Source of the DNA: Hondaea fermentalgiana
Taxonomy: Eukaryota > Sar > Bigyra > Thraustochytrida > Thraustochytriidae
DNA: 42,830 bases
Assembly (NCBI GenBank): GCA_014084085.1
Contig: NPFB01000086.1
Coordinates: 115,257 to 158,086 of the forward strand
Reading direction: 5' to 3'
The position numbers and the translations under genes are program-made. Below, in pieces: positions 1 through 7,613 of this stretch. The first letter of the stretch is position 1. Each line of letters starts with the position of its first letter. The notes under the pieces were generated by a model. It did no database searches and had not been told where the DNA came from. It was given only the letters and a program-made list of their open reading frames with translations.

Positions 1-327
1 CAGCTCCGTCCATTGCCTTTATAATTACCGATTTATGGTCTCGTTGACTGTAACTTATAACAGTATACGTCTCTCTCTCTCTGTCTGGTCGAGGCCGCGC
101 CTGCTGGGCCAGACATCGTCGACCCGGCCGGAACAGCAGAGCCGCAAAGCAAGCAAGAGCGACCTGGCGAGCGAGGATAACTTGTACCTTGGCCGCGCGC
201 GTGCGAGCGGCGAGCAGGAACGCGAGCAGGAGCAGGAGCAGGAGCAGGAGCCGCGGCAAAGGCTGGCCGGCGGCGCGAGAGGCCGGCTGCGTGAGAGGAC
301 GCAGGGCAGAGCAGAAGCAGAGCAAGG
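1..327. other. Upstream region of the ATRR-like gene
   Basis: No gene is supported here. The stretch holds a short CT-rich run near 70-82 and a GAGCAG hexamer array at about 224-251, then leads into the start codon at 328. It probably contains the promoter and 5' UTR of the following gene. No clear TATA box was seen. Confidence 0.5.
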
Positions 328-3300
328 ATGGCGTCGCAGGGCGCCGTGCGCGACGAGGATATTGGGCCGTGCCTGCACACGATCTTCCGCGAGAGCGCGG
401 CCAAGTACGCCGACCGCGTGGCTGTGCAAAGCGCGAAGAAGCAGATCACGTACAAGGAGCTCGATGAAGCGACCGACCGCCTCGCGAGCATGCTCGTGCA
501 GGCCGGCGTCAAGAAGGACTCGTGCGTGGGCATCCTCATGGAGCGCTGCAACGAGTACGCACTTGCCTACATTGCCATCCTCAAGGCCGGGGGCGCCTAC
601 ATGCCCATCGACCCGGGATACCCGCAGGGCATGCTCGAGGATGTCCTCACGGACGCCACACCGACCGTCGTCCTCTGCAAGCGCAACTTCGTGGCGCGCA
701 TGCCGGAATCACAAACCGTGATCCTCCTCGAGCCCGAATGGGAACAGTGCCTCGACGACCTCACGCCCGAGGGCCAAGCTGCCCTTGACAATGTCGACAA
801 AACCGATCTGGACGCTCTCGCTTACGTCGTGTACTCGAGCGGTACCACCGGCAAGCCCAAGGGCATCGCCTGCCCGCACCGCGGCGCCGTTTTCTCCTAC
901 AAATGGCGCTTCGAGAACGTCCCCTACAACGAGTCCAAGGGTCCTGAAGTCGAAGCGTGCAACGTCTTCTTTGTCTGGGAAATGATGCGCCCTCTGCTGC
1001 GCGGCCAGACGCTGCTCGTCATCCCGGATGACGTTATTTACGATCCGCCCGCCCTTACGGCCTTCCTGCAGACGAACGGCGTCACGCGCATGCTCTTTAC
1101 CCCGAGTTTGCTCGAAGCTGTCCTCGACTGCAAGTCCATCGAGCCCAAGGAGCTCTTTGGTCGCATGCGTTCGATGACGACCATCATTCTCTGTGGCGAG
1201 GTCGTCACGGTGGCGCTTCAGGAGCGCGTCAAGGCCAATATGCCCTGGGCCGCGCTCTGGAACCTGTACAGCGTGAGTGAGTGCCATGACGTCGCAGCGC
1301 TCGATCTCGCGGGCGGCGAGTACGGCTCACGCAAGTATTGCCCCGTCGGCAAGCTCTTTGACGGTGTCGAGGCCCACGTCATGGACGACTCACTCGCGCC
1401 GTGCCCTCTGGGCGAGGTTGGCGAGCTTTACGTGGCGGGCCCCACTCTGGCGCGCGGATACCTGAACCGCGACGAGCTCAACCGGCAGCGCTTCCCCGTC
1501 GTGGACGGCAAGCGCCTGTACAAGACCGGCGACCGCGCGCGCGTGCTCCCGAACCGCGAGCTAGAGATCCTCGGCCGTTGCGACTCCATGGTCAAGGTTC
1601 GCGGCTACTCTGTCGAATTGCGTGCCATCGAAGCCGCCATCATGACCCTCGACACGCTCGTGAGCTCGTGCGTCGTCGTTGTTCAGGGAGAGGAGGGTGA
1701 GGACAAGTTCGTCATTGCTTACGTCGTCCTCCGAACCACCGCCGAGGCGACCTGCCGCAATGTCCGCCTCGCGCTCAAGGCCAAGCTTCCGCACTACATG
1801 GTCCCCGCCTTTGTCATCGACCTCGAAGAGCTCCCGACGCACGAGGTCAGTGGCAAGCTCGACAAGAAGAGCCTTCCGCCCGTAGATCTCGCCACGGGCC
1901 AGCTCGCTGGCCGCAACCGCAGCATGAGCACCGAGAACGATGTCACGCTTCCGCGGTCCACGCTCGAATTTGAGCTGCACAAAATTTGGTGCAATGTCAT
2001 GAACATGCGTCAGATCGACGTTGTCTTTGACTCCTTCTTTGACATTGGCGGCCACTCGCTCTTGGCAGCGCGCCTCGTGCAGCAAATCAAGTCTGACCTT
2101 GGCCACGATGTCGGCGTCGTCGAGCTCTTTGCCAACTCGACCATCGAGGCGCTTGCCGAATTCATTGAGCGCAAGCCCTCGCTCGAGCGCGCCGGCTCGT
2201 CGGGTTCGGTTGTCAGCGCCGTCACGCCCAAGCACAAGAAGCTCGACCTTGACGCGGAAGTCGACGTCTTTGACGCCAGCAAGGCCATCAACGATATTGC
2301 CATGCGCGCCTTTTGGCGCTCGACCCACTTTGCCCAGGTCCGCGCTCGCGCCGTCCTGGTCACGGGTGTCACGGGCTTTCTCGGCAGCTTTATCCTTGCC
2401 GAGCTGCTCCGCAACGACGACATCGACGTCGTATACTGCGTTGTGCGCGCGGCGACCCCAAAGGAGGGTGCGGACCGTGTCATCAAGACGCTCAAGGACC
2501 GCGACATGTGGAACCCGGAGGACAGGGACCGCATCCAGGTTTTTGCCGGTGACGCCTCGCTGCATCACATGGGGCTTGATGACGACGACTATGCCGTACT
2601 CAGCACTGGAGTCGACGTTGTCGTCCATTGCGCCGCGATTGTTAACCTCGTCTACCCGTACGAGGGTCTGCGCGCGGCCAACGTCATTGGCACGCGCAAC
2701 GTCATCGAGTTCGCGCTGCATGGCAAGGTCAAGAAGCTCGCGTACATCTCCACGGATGGTGTCTTTCCTGATGGCATGAAGGACTGCAAGGAAGATGCCG
2801 ATCTCGACTCCTTTACCGAGAAGCTTGGTAATGGGTACGCGCAAAGCAAGTGGGTCGCAGAGAAGCTTGTTCGCCGTGCCATGGACCGTGGTCTTCCCGC
2901 CATCGTTTTCCGTCCGGGTAACCTCGGCGGCGTCGGATCGGTGTGGAACCCCTCGGATCTTAACTTTCTCGTGCTTACGGGCTGCATCGAGGTCGGAGCC
3001 ACCCCCAACGTGCCTGGTTGGTGCATGGAGATGACCCCTGTCGACTTTGCGTCGCAGGCGATTGTCAAGATCATTCAGGACAAGGAGTCCCTCGGCGAGA
3101 CCTTTCACGTGACGAACTTTGGCAACTGTCTCGAAGCCAATGCCTACTTTGACGCTCTGCGTAACGTGGGCTACGGCCTTGAGTCCTGCTCTCTCGAGTC
3201 GTGGCGTGCCAAGGTGCTCCGTTCCTCGAGCCCGAACACGGAGAAGCTGCGCAACGCTCTGCTCGGTGGCGCCGCCGACACGGAAGCCTCGCTCGCCGAT

Positions 3301-4197
3301 CTTGCGACATTTGATAACAGCAACTTTGCCAAGTACTGCAAGCAATACGGCATGGTAATTCCCAAGATTACGACGACTCTCATGCATGAGTATGTGGAGG
3401 CGTGGCAAAAGGCTGGTCTCGTGTCCGAGCCTGAGACCTTTTACGGCCGCCCACTCACGGGCAAGGTCGCTGTGGTCACTGGCGCCTCGTCGGGTATCGG
3501 GGCTGCCATCGCGCGTGCCCTTAGCAAGGCAGGCGCCAAGGTCGGGATTGGTGGTCGTCGCCTCGAGCGCCTGCAGGCTCTCGCGGACGAGATGAAGTCG
3601 AGCTCTGGCGGCCAGGTGTTTCCCTTCCAGGTCGACGTCACGAACCGCGAACAGGTTGGCAGCTTTTTCAAGGCATGTGAGGCCGAACTCGGCCCCGCAG
3701 ACATTTTCGTCAACAACGCCGGCGTCATGCACTACACGCGCATCGAGCATCTTAAGGAGGATCAGTGGCACAAGGAAGTTGACGTCAACTGCAAGGGTCT
3801 TCTCAACTGCACCGCCGCAGCGCTCCCTTCCATGTTGGCTCGCGGCAAGGGGCACATTGTGGCCACCTCTTCGGACGCCGGCCGCAAGGTCTTTCCGGGC
3901 CTCGGTGTCTACTCTGCGTCGAAGATGTTTGTCGAGGGTTTCTGCCAGGCGCTCCGTCTCGAGAATTGCGACAAGGGCATCAAGGTGACGACGATTCAGC
4001 CTGGCGACTGCAGGACGGAGCTGCCTGCGCTTACTACCGACGAGACTGCTCGTTCCGAGTTTGCGCAGAGCTCGCAGGACCGCGATGTCTGGCTTGATCC
4101 CGAGGATGTGGCGCGCGCTGTGGTCTTCGCGGTGTCCTCCCCTGCGCACGTTGGCATCAACGAGGTTCTCATTGAGCCGCGCGGCGCCCCGGCATAA
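328..4197 (+). CDS. NRPS-like carboxylic acid reductase, A-T-R1-R2 (ATRR-type, candidate glycine betaine reductase)
   Basis: Single-exon gene of 1289 residues. The order is adenylation domain (about 10-520), carrier domain (about 540-610), thioester reductase R1 (about 670-1030) and a C-terminal short-chain dehydrogenase R2 (1040-1289). Visible motifs: A3 YSSGTTGKPKG at 169, A7 YKTGD at 398, A8 near 421 and the A10 lysine in SGKLDKK near 511; carrier GGHSLL with the phosphopantetheine serine at about 577; R1 GVTGFLG from 680 with Tyr837/Lys841; R2 GASSGIG from 1052, an NNAG motif and YSASK with Tyr1195/Lys1199. The fungal enzyme ATRR has this architecture and reduces glycine betaine through the aldehyde to choline. 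The A4 position that holds the amino-binding Asp in amino-acid-activating domains is Val213 here, which suggests a substrate without a free alpha-amino group. Such an enzyme needs a phosphopantetheinyl transferase, ATP and NADPH. LYS2 is unlikely because of the added SDR. The start ATG follows GCAAGG. Architecture is certain, substrate inferred. Confidence 0.93.
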   Translation: MASQGAVRDEDIGPCLHTIFRESAAKYADRVAVQSAKKQITYKELDEATDRLASMLVQAGVKKDSCVGILMERCNEYALAYIAILKAGGAYMPIDPGYPQGMLEDVLTDATPTVVLCKRNFVARMPESQTVILLEPEWEQCLDDLTPEGQAALDNVDKTDLDALAYVVYSSGTTGKPKGIACPHRGAVFSYKWRFENVPYNESKGPEVEACNVFFVWEMMRPLLRGQTLLVIPDDVIYDPPALTAFLQTNGVTRMLFTPSLLEAVLDCKSIEPKELFGRMRSMTTIILCGEVVTVALQERVKANMPWAALWNLYSVSECHDVAALDLAGGEYGSRKYCPVGKLFDGVEAHVMDDSLAPCPLGEVGELYVAGPTLARGYLNRDELNRQRFPVVDGKRLYKTGDRARVLPNRELEILGRCDSMVKVRGYSVELRAIEAAIMTLDTLVSSCVVVVQGEEGEDKFVIAYVVLRTTAEATCRNVRLALKAKLPHYMVPAFVIDLEELPTHEVSGKLDKKSLPPVDLATGQLAGRNRSMSTENDVTLPRSTLEFELHKIWCNVMNMRQIDVVFDSFFDIGGHSLLAARLVQQIKSDLGHDVGVVELFANSTIEALAEFIERKPSLERAGSSGSVVSAVTPKHKKLDLDAEVDVFDASKAINDIAMRAFWRSTHFAQVRARAVLVTGVTGFLGSFILAELLRNDDIDVVYCVVRAATPKEGADRVIKTLKDRDMWNPEDRDRIQVFAGDASLHHMGLDDDDYAVLSTGVDVVVHCAAIVNLVYPYEGLRAANVIGTRNVIEFALHGKVKKLAYISTDGVFPDGMKDCKEDADLDSFTEKLGNGYAQSKWVAEKLVRRAMDRGLPAIVFRPGNLGGVGSVWNPSDLNFLVLTGCIEVGATPNVPGWCMEMTPVDFASQAIVKIIQDKESLGETFHVTNFGNCLEANAYFDALRNVGYGLESCSLESWRAKVLRSSSPNTEKLRNALLGGAADTEASLADLATFDNSNFAKYCKQYGMVIPKITTTLMHEYVEAWQKAGLVSEPETFYGRPLTGKVAVVTGASSGIGAAIARALSKAGAKVGIGGRRLERLQALADEMKSSSGGQVFPFQVDVTNREQVGSFFKACEAELGPADIFVNNAGVMHYTRIEHLKEDQWHKEVDVNCKGLLNCTAAALPSMLARGKGHIVATSSDAGRKVFPGLGVYSASKMFVEGFCQALRLENCDKGIKVTTIQPGDCRTELPALTTDETARSEFAQSSQDRDVWLDPEDVARAVVFAVSSPAHVGINEVLIEPRGAPA

Positions 4198-4245
4198 AAC
4201 TCTTTACAGAATACATTGAGCTGTCGGTCGGTTTTGTCCTGTGAA

Positions 4246-4268
4246 AGAGAGAGAGAGAGAGAGAGAGG
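4246..4268 (+). repeat. (GA)n microsatellite
   Basis: A GA dinucleotide tract in the presumed 3' UTR of the ATRR-like gene, followed by purine-rich sequence. Confidence 0.9.
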
Positions 4269-4359
4269 GAGAAGAGAAGAAAGAACTAGAGCAAGAACAA
4301 GAGAAGACATAGCAGTAGAACGCGCGCGAATGCGCAATTGAGCAAATCATCTTTATCGA

Positions 4360-4365
4360 AATAAA
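4360..4365 (+). terminator. Possible polyadenylation signal AATAAA
   Basis: An AATAAA hexamer lies 163 bases after the stop codon of the ATRR-like gene. It matches the general eukaryotic signal; use of this signal in the organism is not shown by the sequence. Confidence 0.35.
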
Positions 4366-4670
4366 CAGCGATTCGCAGTCGATCAGAGAATGGGCTTGCA
4401 TTCCGGTCGTACATACTTTGAAAGTCTGGCAGCCAACAACACTTGCTTTGTTCGAAAAGGCGCATGAAGATTACTGGAGTTGGTGAGGTAGACTGGCATA
4501 CACAAAGCGAGAGAGAGAGACGGGCAGAATGCGGTTGAGCCCAAATGTCGGGCGCGTTGCATTCCGGCTTGCATACACGATGCTGGCCAAAGCGTCGTTG
4601 GCATGGTTGACAATCGCTTCAGCCAACGAGTTCTTTCTGTTTTTCGGTTCGGATATCTAATCCTGGTCTT

Positions 4671-4734
4671 GTGTTGTTGTTGTATTGTTATTGTTGTTGT
4701 TGTCGTGGTGGTGGTGGTGGTGGTGGTGGTGGTA
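4671..4734 (+). repeat. TTG/TGG trinucleotide tract
   Basis: Imperfect TTG units pass into a run of about nine TGG units. The tract lies just beyond the stop codon of CKS1, so on the minus strand it is a CCA/CAA-rich 3' UTR segment. Confidence 0.9.
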
Positions 4735-4776
4735 AACTTTGTCTTGGCTTCATTTGTTTTCTTCTTTTTTTCCTTT

Positions 4777-5316
4777 TTACTCGGAAACCTCGGCGTCGCT
4801 CATCACAGGACCAAACTCGCGCTCATATGCCTCGCGCTCCTCCTTGGCAAGCGCAGGGTTTACAAGACCGGTTGACGGGTCCGTGCCAATAGGTCGGCGG
4901 AAGAGAAGAATGTGCTGCTCAGGCTTGTGGATCGCATAGTGCTTCCAGCCACGCTGCGCATGCATGCATCATGAATGGCCCAACAAGGCGATTTCGTGTA
5001 GCGCTGTTAGCTCTCGATGGGCCGATGGGTTAATTCACTGCTGGCATCATCGTCGATACTTACGCTCTGCTGAATGTGGTATCCACGCCATTCGTGCTCC
5101 TCCAAGAGACGGTCCTTGGGGAAATGCTTGGCGATCTCCTTTGGGCAGATCACATGTCTGTAGCTGTCTGTGTACATCTCAGCAGCCCACATTCGCTCCA
5201 CTCGTCAGTTTCACAAGGTTTCTCCACGTGCGTGGGTGAAAAAGAATAAAAAACGTACAGATACCATCGGTGTACCGGTCGCTGTACTCGATGCGCGAGG
5301 CCACGTCGTGGGGCAT
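4777..5316 (-). CDS. CKS1: Cyclin-dependent kinase regulatory subunit Cks1/Suc1, three exons
   Basis: Spliced minus-strand gene: exon 1 5316-5259, exon 2 5167-5064, exon 3 4953-4777, giving 112 residues. Cks proteins bind CDKs and phosphothreonines on CDK substrates and so set multisite phosphorylation in the cell cycle. Family signatures appear in order across the exons: IEYSDRY in exon 1, then [19 protein letters not shown] at the end of exon 2, and [20 protein letters not shown] at the start of exon 3. Intron 1 (91 bp) has donor GTACGT and an acceptor ending ACACAG; joining there gives [14 protein letters not shown], exactly the family's spacing. Intron 2 (110 bp) has donor GTAAGT and an acceptor ending GCGCAG, in phase 0. 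The C-terminal tail of about 35 residues after FRRP is acidic and longer than in animal Cks. No exon is a large ORF, so a simple ORF search misses the gene. Confidence 0.93.
4954..5063 (-). other. CKS1: CKS1 intron 2 (110 bp)
   Basis: Minus-strand intron with donor GTAAGT at 5063-5058 and an acceptor ending ATGCGCAG at 4954. It lies between complete codons and joins HIQQS to RGWKHY, the standard Cks sequence order. Confidence 0.9.
5168..5258 (-). other. CKS1: CKS1 intron 1 (91 bp)
   Basis: Minus-strand intron with donor GTACGT at 5258-5253 and an acceptor ending TACACAG at 5168. It follows the first base of a codon (phase 1). It shows that the organism has short spliceosomal introns. A donor one codon-pair earlier (GTATCT) would also keep frame but leaves the protein two residues short of the family spacing. 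Confidence 0.85.
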
Positions 5317-6838
5317 CTTTCAATTCTGTGAAGTGCTGTGCTGTGCTGTGCTGTGCTGTGACGCGATGTGACGCGATGTGACGGACGGCGGCAGTTAGCA
5401 GCCCTTTCGGCGTCTGCGACATCGTCTCATTTCTCCGTCAGTCTCCCGCCAACTACCTCGCTCGCCGACGCGACCCATCTTCCCAGCACGCCTCCTCCCC
5501 GCCCGCTCTCCTCCTCCCCGCGCGCGTGCGCGCCCTCCAGCGCAGCGCCGCGGCTGCGTCGCAGCGCTTGCCGCGTGCGTTTCGCCAATGTCGGCCATTC
5601 TCCTCCGCCCATGGCGCCGCCCATGGCGGCAGGCTCCCGCGGCCTGCTGCGGCCGGGCGCGCGGGGCGCGGGCGGCGCGGGGCCGTCTGCGCGCGCTCTC
5701 GCGCGCTCGCCGCTGCGTCACTCACTCGTCGCTCGCGCGGTCGTCGCTCTCGTTGCGGGTCTGCTTGCGCTGCTTTCTTGTCTTCGCAGTTGTCATCTCT
5801 TATCGCGCTCTTATCATCGTTGTCTTCATGGCGACCTCGCCATGCCTCGACGCCGACCCGCCAAAACCCGCTCAGCCTCGGCCCCAGCGCGGGGAAACTC
5901 GCCGGACCTGGCCTCGGCGCAGCGGCGGCGCTCTCCCGCGCGCGCAGCTGGCGCCGCCGCCCGGGCTCGGCCGCGTGCACGCGTGGGCGCGTCCCAGGAG
6001 CGGCGCCCGTTTCGAGGGAGGTTTCGAAGGATGCGCGGCGTCCGGTGCGCAGGGCCCGCCCGGGGAAAGGGGGGGAGGCAGGGAGGATCTGGGTCTGGTG
6101 GGAGAGGCACGGAAATGGCGGAGGCGCCGGGCTCTGCGGCTTGGGCGCGCGTCGGGAGGCTTGACGGAGGGCGGAGGAAGGATCTGCAGCTGGGCGGGGA
6201 GAGCGGCTGTGCGTTGGTGCGTTGCTTGTTAGGATGATTGGTTTTGGTTTGGGTAGCTTGTCGCTTTGCCTTGCATCGTCCCATGCATGTTTCCCAAACG
6301 TCCTTTCTGCGCAACTTGATTTTACAGATAATCAAGTTAAAAATCGCAGCCACTTCACGCTGCTGCTGGCCACCTTGTTCATTCTAGAACCCCAAACGAA
6401 AAACACGGCGGGCCTTCGAGATTCTCGCATCCCCCCCAAATGACTTGTTCGCTCGCTCTCAGACTTCCGGCATCATCCCCAGACATCCAGATCTCTACTT
6501 GCACGCCACGCCCTGCACCATCTCTCCTCCCACCGACCTCTCCTCGCCGCCGGCGCAGGCTCCAGCGCAGATGCATTCGGGCGAGGGCCGTCCATCTCTG
6601 CGCGAACGAAGCCCTCGTCCGTCCACATCCCGCTCCTCCGGCGTCTCCATCTCCGGCGGCGAAGCGGCCTATCCGCCGCGCGGCGACGCGTCCGCGCCCC
6701 TTGGGCCTCTTTCGCGCCTCGCTGCGCCGCCATAGAAGAAACACAACAAACACCTCGAGCGCAGCGCAGCGCGAGGACTCTTTGCGCAGCGAGCGAGCCC
6801 GGCACGGGCGGCAGCGAGCGGGCGCGGGCCGCGCGAGG
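5317..6838. other. Divergent intergenic region between CKS1 and the mS33-like gene
   Basis: About 1.5 kb, very GC- and CpG-rich. It should hold both promoters. Several overlapping ORFs of 170-290 codons occur on both strands, but all are Arg/Ala/Pro/Ser-rich with no recognisable domain. One weak point of interest is an ATG at 5610 whose first ~40 codons are Arg/Ala/Gly-rich and free of acidic residues, like a mitochondrial presequence; no following exon could be assigned. Confidence 0.5.
5333..5380 (+). repeat. CTGTG pentamer array plus ACGCGATGTG 10-mer pair
   Basis: About five and a half GCTGT units (5333-5360) are followed by two copies of a 10-mer (5361-5380). On the minus strand this is a CACAG array that ends about 17 bases upstream of the CKS1 start codon, so it probably lies in the CKS1 5' UTR or core promoter. 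Confidence 0.9.
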
Positions 6839-7402
6839 ATGCTCTCCGCGTCGCGAGCGCGCGCGGCTCTGGCGCCGGCGGCGGCGGCGGTGCAGCAGCG
6901 GCAGCAGCCGCACGGCATGCGGATGGCGGCGCCGCGGCTGCAGGCCGTGCGCCACTTCGCGCTGGCGGGCACCGTGAAGAGGCACGTCAAGACGCGCATG
7001 AAGCGCGAGGGACAGCTGCTCGGCGACGTCACCGGCGCGCCCACCGTCTCGCGGCAAGAGGACATCTTCGACGCGCAAAAGGCGCTCTTCGGCTACCGCG
7101 ATCCGTACTCGGGCGCGAATATGGACAGGAAGGAGGAGCGCTGGGTCAAGCGCCTGGAGGCACACCGCGTCTGGTACCCACCCACGCTGGAGGAGTTCAA
7201 GCAGTCTGTGCGCTTTGATCTCAAGCGCCAGCGCGAGAAGCTCCGCGAAGCTGAGGGCTCCGAGGAGGACCTCGCCGCCATCAATGAGCTTCTTGCCGTC
7301 TTCCGATGGACCCCGGCTCAGATCCAGAGGAGACACCGACTCACCGTGCTCAAGCGCCGCGGCAAGGGCCCTCCCAAAAAGGGCCAGGGCAAGCGCAAAT
7401 AA
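6839..7402 (+). CDS. MRPS33: Mitochondrial small ribosomal subunit protein mS33-like
   Basis: A 187-residue protein. The first ~45 residues are rich in Ala, Arg and Gln with no acidic residue, which fits a mitochondrial targeting presequence. The mature part follows the mS33 pattern: a short LLGDVTGAPT stretch, a central VWYPPTLEEF followed by SVRF, and a basic C-terminus ending LKRRGKGPPKKGQGKRK, close to the KPKKGEGKR end of the animal protein. mS33 sits in the head of the mitochondrial small subunit. The open frame runs 399 bases further upstream, but that part is Arg/Pro/Ser-rich and ATG 6839 is where the presequence begins. The assignment rests on remembered family motifs and not on an alignment; another mitochondrial protein with a basic tail is the alternative. 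Confidence 0.72.
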   Translation: MLSASRARAALAPAAAAVQQRQQPHGMRMAAPRLQAVRHFALAGTVKRHVKTRMKREGQLLGDVTGAPTVSRQEDIFDAQKALFGYRDPYSGANMDRKEERWVKRLEAHRVWYPPTLEEFKQSVRFDLKRQREKLREAEGSEEDLAAINELLAVFRWTPAQIQRRHRLTVLKRRGKGPPKKGQGKRK

Positions 7403-7412
7403 TCGTAATCAC

Positions 7413-7418
7413 AATAAA
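7413..7418 (+). terminator. Possible polyadenylation signal AATAAA
   Basis: An AATAAA lies 11 bases after the mS33-like stop codon, and a second one occurs near 7443. Both are in an A-rich stretch between two convergent genes. Confidence 0.3.
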
Positions 7419-7520
7419 AAAAGAAAAAATGAAGCAAAATCTGAATAAACAAACAGGAAGACACTGATACACAGAATTTCAGAAACGAATGCGCTACCTT
7501 TGCTCCCATACTTGGATGGC

Positions 7521-7546
7521 TCTTCTTCTTCTTCTTCTTCTTCTTC
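7521..7546 (+). repeat. (TTC)n microsatellite
   Basis: About eight CTT/TTC units between the convergent mS33-like and RME-8 genes. Confidence 0.9.
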
Positions 7547-7613
7547 GTGCTGCTTTCCCTTGTTGTTTGCGTTCATCGACGACACGCTTTCATCATTTTA
7601 TATAAGATCGGGA

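Larger units (their letters stand above)
4198..4776. other. Intergenic region between convergent ATRR-like and CKS1 genes
   Basis: No gene is supported in these 579 bases. The stretch contains a GA microsatellite, an AATAAA and a long TTG/TGG trinucleotide tract next to the CKS1 stop codon. It should hold the two convergent 3' UTRs. Confidence 0.6.

Noticed and set aside
1561..4149. 862-codon open frame on the minus strand opposite the ATRR-like gene
   Set aside because: It mirrors the GC-rich third positions of a clearly real plus-strand gene, is very Arg/Leu/Val/Asp-rich and shows no domain.
5368..6237. 289-codon ORF and overlapping ORFs in the CKS1-mS33 gap
   Set aside because: Arg/Ala/Ser/Pro-rich, overlapping on both strands, no domain. 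A presequence-like start at 5610 was noted but no further exon could be assigned.
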